NCBI RefSeq assembly: GCF_905147045.1
Contig: NC_065893.1
Span: 2,356,001 to 2,420,000, forward strand
DNA from: Nymphalis io
Taxonomy: Eukaryota; Arthropoda; Insecta; Lepidoptera; Nymphalidae
Direction: 5' to 3'
Length of the DNA: 64,000 bases
The notes beneath the pieces are model-generated. The model saw only the letters and a list, made by a program, of their open reading frames with translations. It did no database searches and was not told the DNA's origin. This document shows, piece by piece, positions 45,191 to 54,955 of this stretch. The position numbers were made by a program, and so were the translations under genes. The first letter of the stretch is position 1. Each line of letters opens with the position of its first letter.

Positions 45191-45204
45191 AAGGCTTAAC
45201 ATAA
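45191..45204. repeat. Target-site duplication, R1-element 3' side
   Basis: Second copy of 'aaggcttaacataa', directly after the A-tail. Confidence 0.92.
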
Positions 45205-45394
45205 ATAAACATATTTGTAAATAATTATAATAAATCATTATAGGCTGCATAAAATTTTCCAAGTTTACGTATTACTCATCTTTAATTACAAATTTTTATT
45301 AATCTAGTAGATAATTTTTGTTTGGTTTTTTGGTCTTTATAAATAAATTTAGAAAATGATATTGTTATTTTGATATTGACAGTAATGGTAACCC

Positions 45395-45672
45395 TACTGG
45401 TGGTAGGGCTTTGTGCGAGCTCGTCTGGGTAGGTACTACCCACTCATCAGATATTCTACCGCAAAACAGCAATACTTGATATTGTTGTGTTCCGGTTTGA
45501 AGGGTGAGTGAGCCAGTGTAATTACAGGCACAAGGGACATAAAATCTTAGTTCCCAAGGTTGGTGGCGCATTGGCTATAAGCGATGGTTGACATTTCTAA
45601 GGGCGTTTGGTGACCACTTACCATCAGGTGGCCCATATGCTCGTCCACCTTCCTATTCTATAAAAAAAAAAA
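45395..45672 (+). repeat. SINE-A, full length
   Basis: 'ctggtggtagggctttgtgc' to 'cctattctata' and poly(A). It lacks about 20 bp around 'cttacaatgccaatg', but is otherwise close to the 3401 copy. Confidence 0.88.
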
Positions 45673-46377
45673 TGAAAACGAAATGGTTGGTTGATATGCG
45701 ACAATAAATGCTACATATTGCAATTTCTGCTTAAAAAAAGGAGAAATATAATCATTGTAAACTGGTTTTATTGAAAATTAAAATAATTAAAAAATAATGT
45801 GTATCGTCACGTTAGTAAACTGGCTAATATTTAACACTTAAATGTAATTAAACAAATTTTACGCTTATTAAGCTTTTAAATTTTAATAATTATAAAGATA
45901 TTAAATAATTTCCCCATTGTTTTTAATTGATATTGGCTTCACTATGGGTACACTAAAATTTAAAGATGTATTGCAATATATATTTGATATTAGCTTGTAA
46001 TAAATATATTTATCCCAATATTTTTTAACATCGAGTAACATTAGTAACTGACATTCACCTGAATAACATTGGAACTGTGAGAATTTTTAACTCCCAGTAA
46101 ATGCCCGGGTGGCAATGATCGTAAAGCAAAGGTATTGCTCAGCCGGTCTGATCCGGTTCGAACCGGATCGCTTACTACGGTTTTGTTACCGTGGAATAAC
46201 TGTTTCAAAGGTTATTTTAACATTTTTGAATTTATTACATATACGTTATTTTAATGATAACGTAAATGCAATCAATTTTACTTCCGAATAATAAGATATT
46301 TTCAATTCCGATAATTCATTACATTTATTTAGTATTCGTCATAGAACGCTGGCCGATTTATTATTATATATTGGTAC
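45673..46377. other. Intergenic with a 20-bp palindrome
   Basis: AT-rich apart from a GC-richer patch at about 46095-46195 that holds the palindrome at 46150-46169, listed separately. Confidence 0.5.
46150..46169. repeat. Perfect 20-bp palindrome with box B core
   Basis: GATCCGGTTCGAACCGGATC is fully self-complementary with no loop. It contains GGTTCGAACC, which also satisfies a tRNA box B. A possible box A-like 'gggtggcaatgatcg' lies about 45 bp upstream. Confidence 0.8.
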
Positions 46378-46596
46378 GACTGCCTCGTTGGTCTTGTGGC
46401 TAGATATAAGGCCGCAGATCCCGCGGTCCTGAGTCCAAACCCCAAGTCGAGCCGTTAAAAAGTAATTAAATTTTTCTGTCGAAGATTCACAGTAGCAGCC
46501 CAGAGTCGGAAGGGTGTACCATCTTGAAAAGCATGTAAAGCTTTTGATTCTGCGTCTGAACTCTTTCCGGTCTTGTCGGTTTATCGTCCCATTGAA
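46378..46596 (+). repeat. SINE-B, 5' part, interrupted
   Basis: 'gactgcctcgttggtcttgtgg' (in part), 'tgagtccaaaccccaagtcg' and 'cattctgcgtctgaactctttccgg' (in part) follow the SINE-B order. The copy breaks at about 46596 and resumes at 46916. Confidence 0.8.
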
Positions 46597-46750
46597 TTAT
46601 TTATTTATTTTTATTATTAACTTGTTTGACCACCACAATGTGTAGTAGGAACAAAAGGCGGACTTAATGCCTGAAGGCATTCTCTACCAGTCAACCTTTA
46701 GATTCAAAATATACGTACAAATATGACATCAACAAAATAAATATAGAGCT

Positions 46751-46784
<34 letters not shown>

Positions 46785-46786
46785 AG

Positions 46787-46827
<41 letters not shown>

Positions 46828-46915
46828 TAATATGTATATAAACATATGAACAATAGTGTACTATAACATGTCATAAAATGACAAGACCTAGGAACTTTCT
46901 GAAAAAATATGCGAT
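46597..46915 (-). mobile_element. LINE 3' fragment inserted into SINE-B
   Basis: On the minus strand 'ttgactggtagagaatgcc', 'tcaggcattaagtccgcctt' and a T-rich/TTATT end look like the 3' end of a Jockey/CR1-like lepidopteran LINE (recalled pattern). 'aattat' at both joints may be the target duplication. The distal part is an AT palindrome and AT repeat. Confidence 0.55.
46741..46824. repeat. AT-rich palindrome and (AT)n microsatellite
   Basis: 'atatagagctacaat' at 46741-46755 is mirrored by its reverse complement at 46780-46794 around an (AT)n core. A second (AT)n run continues to 46824. Confidence 0.85.
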
Positions 46916-46976
46916 AAATTATAAGAGTGAGGGAATAGAGAGTGCACCTGTGTTTGCGCACACACTTGTGCACTAG
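46916..46976 (+). repeat. SINE-B, 3' part, continuation
   Basis: 'agagtgcacctgtgtttgcg' and 'cacacacttgtgcacta' continue the copy interrupted at 46596. The very end of the family is missing. Confidence 0.8.
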
Positions 46977-48467
46977 CCATCATATATAGGTATTAACTAT
47001 TATTTTTAATCATTATACAAGTTCCTAACATTAAATTAGATATTTAAGTTTATTAAGGGCATCCTAATAAATAACACTTTCAATTTGTGGTATCATGTTT
47101 TCATTCAAAGATTAAAACACTCATTTCAATGCATTAAAATGTCATTTATTCTTTCGAAACGAAAAAACGGTATTACAGTCACGTCGATTTCAGATTTTAC
47201 TTATATTTCAAAACACAAAAACTTTACGTAATCAATCAACAAGTACTTTTTGTGTACAATAAATAAACACAGAAATGCTTCACCGAACTCCATCAGTTAA
47301 TTTGACAACATAAAGTCCCTGTGACCTCACTCACTCAACACACCGGCATTATTCTCTTTGGAAAAAAAATCATCAATCAAAGTTAAAAAATCATTTATCT
47401 AAACTCCCGTCACAGTCCAAGGCCCGGAGAACGCAAAAACGACAATATTCCCACAGATTTGAGGCGATCCCTTGCCTTTTATACATCCGATTTCAGTAAT
47501 AAAGCGTTTATTCTTTTCAAATAAAACGCAATTTTCTGAAAACGAAACGAAAGTGAAAATGGAGCACTAAACGTGCGACATAATTTCATCCTTTTTGCAG
47601 AATATTAAAACTACAGACTTTTACATTACCGTATATTTTATAATTGCGAATTTTTCAGAACAAATTTTGAATTCCGTGAATCATCCGTGGTTAATTTTTT
47701 TTTTTAATATAAACAAATTCTCTCAACAATACCAAAGTTATTTGAGATATTACTTACAATTATTTGTTTCATTCGTCTCGCTTTTATATAAAAAAGTATT
47801 ATGTAAAGACGATATTTACCCAATTATTATATGTATTTTAAATGAGACCAATTTAATTTTTACACGTCAATACGAAGACGAAAATTTCCGATGATCACGT
47901 GTTAACAGAATATAGTATAATAGATTAAAAAAGCACCATCATTTTTATTCTCATATAGCCTTGCTAATAATACTATATTCCAAGGTATGTACATGAAAAT
48001 ATCTATATGTTTATTCTATATGTTTATACTAGAAATAAAGATAATTTTATGTTATTAAAATAAAATATATATATATTAATGGCTTCCCCTCGATAAGAAA
48101 CATGTTTTGCACCCTTTTGGGGGCCGAACCAAGAGCGGAGCACAGCAAGCGAGGGTTACGGATACGTAATATTGAAACGATACCTCTCCAATGCGCACTG
48201 AAGAAGGGTACATTAATTTTATTGTGTTAATTAATCCCACATATGATGCTCGTCAAAAAGAATTTCCTATTAAGCGAATGGTTATGGGGCTTATTCCACC
48301 AAGCAGCATTTGATCTACTTTAGTTTACAACATAGTATTTACTCCTTTTTAGTAATGCATCGTTTCGTAATTATAATAAGACTAAATAACGATTTTTTTT
48401 AGATTGATGTACGATTTTTAAACATTCCTTTAATGTATATGTGCTATAAATAAATAAATAAAAATAA

Positions 48468-48511
<44 letters not shown>

Positions 48512-48727
48512 ATACTTATTAAAAATTAAATTAAAAATATATTTAAGCTAATTCCAGCTTCCGACTGTTAGATACAGGTGATATTAATAGCTTGATGATT
48601 TTTATATTTTTATAACCCAGATCGGGCTGGTATAAAGTTATAGTTTCTCCGCCACTATATTTTTAGTAAGCCGAAATATAATTTAAAAATATGTGTATAT
48701 ATGTAAACGGTCGTTTATTTTTATATA
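46977..48727. other. Intergenic with AT microsatellite and TATA-like motif
   Basis: The minus strand has 'tataaaagg' at 47475-47483 in a GC-richer patch. Short frames (for example 47595-47894) are AT-rich and motif-free. An interrupted (AT)n microsatellite lies at about 48469-48511. Confidence 0.45.
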
Positions 48728-48985
48728 ATTGAAGGCGGACGAGCATATGGGCCACCTGATGGTAAGTGGTCACCAAACGCCCTTAGACATTGGCATTGTA
48801 AGAAATGTCAACCATCGCTTACATAGCCAATGCACCACTAACCTTGGGAACTAAGATATTATGTCCCTTGTGCATGTAATTACACTGGCTCACTCACCCT
48901 TCAAACCGGAACACAACAATATCAAGTATTGCTGTTTTGCGGTAGAATACCCAGACGAGCTTGCACAAAGCCCTACCACCAGACA
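48728..48985 (-). repeat. SINE-A, near full length
   Basis: An inverted copy with 'ggcggacgagcatatgggcc' through 'gcacaaagccctaccacc'. A deletion of about 25 bp removes the 'tctgatgagtgggtggtacc' block. The poly(T) side is lost. Confidence 0.85.
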
Positions 48986-49689
48986 ATCCACCAGTATCTG
49001 ATAATGCAATCTATGGATGGTGTGTGTATTTATGAATGTGTTTGTATGTATTGCTGGAGTAGTTTTCTTGTTCGTAAAATTTGGAAGAAATTGGATAGTT
49101 ACATTATGTAATGTGAGAATTTTCCGTAGCTAGGCCGTTAATTGGCTTCGTTTAAAATGACAGCCGTAACCGAAATCAGTCAGACACAATCATTATTAGC
49201 TTTAATTATTTACTAAATTAAGTGAAGTATTTGAGAATAGAGAAACAATATCAATATCCTTAATTGGCGAAATAGTAGCAAAATAATAAAATTTGATTCG
49301 TAAAAGAATGAAAAACACCAATCGTTTCGAGTATGAAAAAATTTTCCACTCGCAAATATTGCCTAGATTTTCGATATTATTGTAAACGAAATATTTTAGA
49401 CCTTAACGTCCTTGAAATAAAGTTCAAATTAACTTTTTGGTGCAAATAACGAATTTCCGTAATACATTTTATGTAGTGACAACAAAGTTCAAAGCAACAA
49501 TGTGAGAAATTCATTTTCACCTATCGAATGTTAAAAAGCGAACAGTTTCAAAGAGAAATATGTTAAATTTCTAAAGTAATGAATAAATAATTCGAGAATT
49601 ATTATTAATAATAATCTATATACACATATATTATTTTTGTTACATACATGTATTTTTTATGAAAAAGGTTTTTATACTATCTGTTTTAG
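48986..49689. other. Intergenic; nothing recognised
   Basis: No supported feature. Confidence 0.5.
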
Positions 49690-50030
49690 TCTCAAGAAAA
49701 ACTTGATGGTGAGCCTTGAGCCTAATGGTAAGTAGTCACCGCCGATAGACTTTGGCACATGTGAGGGAGATGGGATAGGCGTTAGGTCATATTTTGTGAC
49801 CCTGATAACGTGTATGCAAAATTTCATGATTAGTTGAGTAGTTCAGACACGAAAGACACAAATAAACTCACTTTCACTTTTATATTATTAGTTTGGGTTC
49901 TCTAAATTGCCAATTTGTCAGCAACCCTAGAAACTAAGAGTTACATCCATTGTGCCTATATTTACACTTGCTCACTTATCCTTCAAACAGGAACACAACA
50001 ATACTAAGCAATACTGTTTTGCAAAAATAA
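49690..50030 (-). repeat. SINE-A, decayed, split by another repeat tail
   Basis: 'cctaatggtaagtagtcacc' with 'gatagactttggca' on the left, and 'agaaactaagagttacatcc' with 'ccttcaaacaggaacacaac' on the right, are inverted SINE-A. Between them (about 49750-49900) is foreign sequence with 'aaaatttcatgattagttga' and 'aaactcactttcac', the tail type also seen at 19700. Confidence 0.6.
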
Positions 50031-50077
50031 TAATAATTGTACGCAAAATAAATACAATTATTATAAACGCAAATTTA

Positions 50078-50408
50078 GCACATGAAAATTGTGCTGATTT
50101 TGATTGTGAAACAGTGGTGCTTGCCCGGGTTTGAACCCACGATCATCGGTTAAGATTTAGGCGTACTAACCACTAGACCATCTCGGCTACATCTCGGTTG
50201 TGTTTATATTTCATCTCGTGCTTGAAGGTGAAGGAAAAAATCGTGAGGAAACCTGCACGTGTCTAATTTCATTGAAATTCTGCCACATGTGTATTCTACC
50301 AACCCGCATTGGAGCAGCGTGATGAAATAAGCTCCAAACCTTCTCCTCAAAAGGGAGAAGAGGCCTTAGCCGAGCAGTGACATTAACAGGCTGTTACTGT
50401 TACTGTAT
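50078..50408 (+). repeat. SINE-C with inverted 5' end
   Basis: 50078-50190 is the tRNA-like head in minus orientation ('ggtttgaacccacgatcatc', 'accactagaccatctcgg'). 50196-50408 is the rest of SINE-C in plus orientation, from 'tgtttatatttcatctcgtg' to 'caggctgttactgttactgta'. The two parts together cover the element about once. Confidence 0.82.
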
Positions 50409-51109
50409 ATTTATATTTAATTAGCAAATATACACAACGCGTACCTTATATTGATTAAAGTAATTACAAAAATAATATTTATTTTTTCGAATCAACCACC
50501 TATTTAACCGCACTTTTCAACCTAGGAAATGAGAATCCATAGAAATAAATAGAGAGCCGTGGCTATTATTTCGTGAAATAAAAATATAAACATTGTAAAT
50601 ATATTACTCGTAAATTATTTCGCATTACATTTTATTACGATATCTTGACATGTTTATTATTAGAGTTTTTAGATATTAAACATTACCTTAAACAACGTTA
50701 AAACTATTTAAATAAAGTAAACCAATAATATTGGAACCATGATGTAGAAGTAAGGAAGCAGACAGACAAATGATCAGAGGTCAACTATATAACCTGTAGA
50801 ACTTCAAACATTCATAACAACGTCAGGCTTCTTGTACATAACGCCGGAGACGTACCGGTGCCGCACCGCTGCCGCGTTGGTACCGCTAGTTTGTTATGTG
50901 GTAATAGTAAGCACATAGTAAGCACCTTTCGTCTGCATACATTTCAGTCTACCTCTTGCATTAATTTAAATTAATAATTCACAATCAACCCCTTCCATAG
51001 TAATATTTATTTTAGTTTTTTTCTTGTCAACTTGCGGTCCGACGCCGATATAGCTACGTCTTCAGTACTACATGCCTGACTGTACCGCGAACCTTCAATG
51101 GTATGTTTC
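50409..51109. other. Intergenic; small R1-like trace
   Basis: 'cgttggtaccgctagtttgtta' near 50875 resembles the 3' region of the R1 element ('ggtaccgctggtttttta'). The match is short. Confidence 0.35.
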
Positions 51110-51245
51110 TTGTCTGTAATTACACCGGTTCACTCACCCAAATTGGAACTCAGCAATACAAAGGTGTTGATTTTTAGGAGTAGAATAACTAATGACTTAA
51201 TGGTTTCTGCTTAGACGGGCTTGTACAAAGCCCCAACACCCGTGG
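51110..51245 (-). repeat. SINE-A, 5' half, diverged
   Basis: 'cttgtctgtaattacaccgg', 'aggagtagaataactaatga' and 'cttgtacaaagccccaacac' match inverted SINE-A. Confidence 0.7.
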
Positions 51246-51409
51246 TATCATTATGTCTAACAGAACATGAGACGATTGTACCTCTTTAATTTAGTAGCAT
51301 TTGATCCTTCAACCTCATAAGCTTCTGAAAATGCCGTCGTATATGCTTAAGTGTACAAATGACTACCACAAAGATGGGTATTTTAAGACTACTAATATAA
51401 TTAAGCGTC

Positions 51410-51535
51410 AACAGCGCAATAGTTTATGGGCATGTAAAAGTCGCAAGTTCGATCCTGAGCCCATAGGCCTATTGTTTTCTCCACCAAGGACAAATCCGGA
51501 TAAATGAAGGGGTAAATTGAAAAAAAACAGTAGTG
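51410..51535 (+). repeat. SINE-D, tRNA-derived, second copy
   Basis: 'cagcgcaatagtttatggg', 'gtaaaagtcgcaagttcgat' and 'cctgagcccataggcctatt' parallel 1-110. 'gttcgatcc' is a good box B. Confidence 0.6.
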
Positions 51536-52057
51536 CCCTTAAAAAACCGGCATTGCTATTATTCTATTTGAAAAAAAAACACTCCTTTCATATTTAGGAC
51601 AAATTATTATATTTTAAACTTTAACTTCCTTTATAAATAAAAATGAATGTTTGTCTGTTTGTCCTCTATACGTTCCCAAATAAATAATCCGTTTGTGATA
51701 AAAATTTGGTTAGTAATTCTGTAAACGCCCGTGAAGGTTCTTGGTCCAAAAACACTAGTATTTTATTTTCGTGTTTGTCCTTCCGGGATGGATAGCTATT
51801 TATCCATTATCGTAGCCGTCCGTTTTGTAAATAATTTAAATATTTCATTGAAAATTTTATTTAATCTACTTCTATCCCTAATTATATTCTCATCAATTGA
51901 ATTTGATTAAGTGACTTATAATATTGAATTAAACAAACATTAGTATTATTTTTCTAGATTATGAATTTTCTACCTGCGCTGAGTTTTATTTTATATGAAA
52001 TTGTTCTTGTAATACTTAGAATATTACAAGTACATCCATCATTACTAAAGAACAGGC
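51536..52057. other. Intergenic; unclassified repeat-like patch
   Basis: 'aatgaatgtttgtctgtttgtcc' (in part) and 'tgtttgtccttccgggatgg' near 51640-51795 have the look of a dispersed lepidopteran repeat, but I have no second copy in the window. Confidence 0.35.
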
Positions 52058-52350
52058 ATTTTTTACGTGGTGCTTTGTGCAAGCCCGTCTGGGTAGGTAC
52101 CACCCACTCATTAGGTATTCTACTGTCAATCAGCAATACTTGGTGATAATAATGGTGAGTGAGCCCGTGTTTTTACAGTTTGGTGGTGCATTGGCTATTG
52201 CCATATATATAATTATAATTAATTAATTTAAATATATATAAGTATATTTAATTAATGGAAAATATGTTAACCGTGCCAATGTTTATGGGATGTGGTGACC
52301 ACTTACCACCAGCTAGGTCATTTGCCTATCCACTTACCTATTACATAAAA
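52058..52350 (+). repeat. SINE-A, diverged subfamily, with AT insertion
   Basis: 'tggtgctttgtgcaagcccg', 'taccacccactcattaggta', 'tggtggtgcattggctattg', an AT-rich insert at about 52205-52255, and then 'ggtgaccacttaccacc' and 'ggtcatttgcctatcc' with poly(A). Confidence 0.78.
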
Positions 52351-54482
52351 AAACACCAGAATTTTATTGATAGCTATGTATTGTATGACATAGAAAAACG
52401 ATAGAATCGAGACTGACAAAAAAATACAATATTGAATCATTTAATTACAATCGTAACCGGCATATTTGAAGTCAGCAAAAAGTCCACAAAGGGATTTCAC
52501 GGGTGTTAAAATGTGCATTTTCCTCTGCAATTGTATTTGATTACGTCATCGGGTCGGCCGTATCGAGCGCGTTGTGCTACAGAAATAATGAGTCAGACAA
52601 CAGAATAATACACATCTAGAAATGACATCAAGCCAATTTAGTATATTTTTAATCAACAACAAAAAATTCTCTACAAATTAAGAGTTTGCAAAGCGTATTG
52701 CCTGTTTAAAGTGTGTGTGAACTGATTTAATTAGCAGTTTGACGTAAGCAGCGATATCATACACATATATCATATTCTGAGGTCTTAAGTGGACTCTCAT
52801 CTGGTTTGAGTTTCAGCAATTGACGTAACGCTGGCGAGGTCAGTATGAGAAACTAATATATCAATTTATAAAAAGATAACATTAATAACGTGCCTTGAAA
52901 TTAAAGATACATTAAAAAATGAACGTTAACCTTACATGTACACACATTACCACTCGTAGATTAATAAGACGTTTTAACAGCTTATTTTTAAGCCTGGCTT
53001 TATAATATTCAATATTATAATCATTAATTACGATCAACTAAAAAAGAATCTGAGTCTTGTTCACACGAAGTGAATACAGGGTCAGATGTGTGTTAATCAA
53101 ATTGTACATATAAAACCTTGAACATTTAATTTTACTCTATCATTGCATCAATGAAGTTTAATATAAAAAAATACATACTTAATGAATATAAATATTACAA
53201 GAGCTTAATTTGTATACTTCAGACTTAACTACTGTCGCCTAACATCAAAGATGTTCGTCAAATTTTCGAAAAAGCGAAAGGAATGAGTTCGAAATAATGA
53301 CTAGGTATACGCATACCACTTTTAATATTTACTCTATGGGCTACATATAGCATAATATAGCGCGAGATATTGAAACATACGATTTACAACGCTGTTGTTT
53401 TTCATCTTCCTTTTTTTATATGAGAATGCAGACATATAACTGAATGCAGAGTTTTAAAAAATGTCAAACCTTATTTCTTCGTATTTAAAAATAAAATTTG
53501 ATTGCATCTATGTCCTTATCATCTGTGAATTATCCCCTCTTTAGATGTAAAACGTTAATATGCAATTTCTCTTATTTTTAAGATTGGAAACTTTTTACAA
53601 ATTCAATCTACATTCTAATATTTTTCTGTCACAAACACTAATAACAAAGTCAACAATAAAAATTTGTTATAAAATTTCTAAGCGTGCTTATATATAAACT
53701 TAACCATTTTCTTTTGCAAGTTTATTTTTCGGGTAAACAAGACTTGTTAGCAACGCGTGTTTCGGTCTACCGGTTGGCTGGTGGGTGAGTCAATGTAATC
53801 TTAAGCACTGGTTGGGTACATTTAGATATCATTAGCACCAAATCAAAAAATTTCAATCAATCAATCAAAGGAGTAAGAGGCCTGTCACAAAATCATATTT
53901 TACAAAGTTAGATATTTAAGCACGAGGACGGCTCGATTGGCTTTTAAATATAATATAATATTGTACTTTTTCCTTTACGAACTCAAAAAAATGCATTCGC
54001 GCATTTTACGTAAAACTTGCTATGGAATTTTGTCTTTGTATAAATAGCTAAACCTAAATTGAAAAAATTGAGGCTGCTAAGATTTATACTAATAACTGTT
54101 CTTCATTTTTCAATAATTTCTAAATTTCAATGTGTTTTAGTTTCTCAGAATAATAAAACCAAAATTAATCATTTAATGTAAAATGGCGCTTGAAATGTAA
54201 TAGCCCTCTTAACTGTTAACATTATCAGATAATATGAATGGTCCATTAATATTCTTACCTACATCGTTATTCGTATTAAAAATTGGAAAAATGATATCTT
54301 AGTAATGCAATTAGCGATTCTTATAACCAGCAAGTTTAAATATTGATATATTTCATTGTACTTAGAATTCTAAATTGAATTTAGAAGTAAGTTAATATGA
54401 CACATATGTTACCTGTAGTCAAGCCCGTACCGTCAAGTAAAAAACTCAAAATCATTAGTTTATTTAATGTGAAAAGTATAGA
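52351..54482. other. Long intergenic stretch; no gene seen
   Basis: AT-rich. A patch at about 52535-52600 holds 'ttacgtcat' and an AP-1-like 'tgagtca', which is of no weight alone. Downstream neighbour of the odorant receptor gene. Confidence 0.45.
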
Positions 54483-54490
54483 CTACATTA

Positions 54491-54765
54491 AGGTCCTCCA
54501 GATTTATTTCGGCCACGGCGGCCAATCTCAAGAGAGATAAGCCAACTGCACAGGAGATATTATAGTGCTCTCACTCACTCTCATAATCCGATAGGACGGT
54601 AATAATTTCCGAGGCACAGGAGTGTACACACTTCCAACTTCCAGACCCAGGGCTGCTACTGAGAATTTTCTGTCAGGAAAACACAATAACGTTTTATTGG
54701 TCTGACCTGGGAATTGAACTCAGGACCTCCGGACAGCCTTATACCTAACCACTAGACCAACGAGG
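54491..54765 (-). repeat. SINE-B with 8-bp target-site duplication, 3' of the receptor gene
   Basis: On the minus strand: 'cctcgttggtctagtggtta', box B-like 'gagttcaattcccagg', body, and 'ggccgccgtggccgaaat'. The direct repeat 'ctacatta' lies at 54483-54490 and 54766-54773. It has internal deletions in the 3' half. The insertion lies about 180 bp beyond the receptor stop codon. Confidence 0.85.
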
Positions 54766-54955
54766 CTACATTATTTGTGAAGAGAACAATATAAAATTAT
54801 CAACTGCTACTATTAAAGCGTAATTAGATATAAGATTGTAAATATTAATTTATAATCAAACTTATATATAACACCGAAAATAACTGAATCGATGTTAATT
54901 TTATATAAAAATAGCCTGGAACATACATAAGCACGTGGGTGTTTTAAGAACAGGA

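Noticed and set aside
47595..47894. 99-codon plus frame
   Set aside because: Composition (F, I, Y, N) is what AT-rich DNA gives in any frame; no motif and no flanking gene structure.
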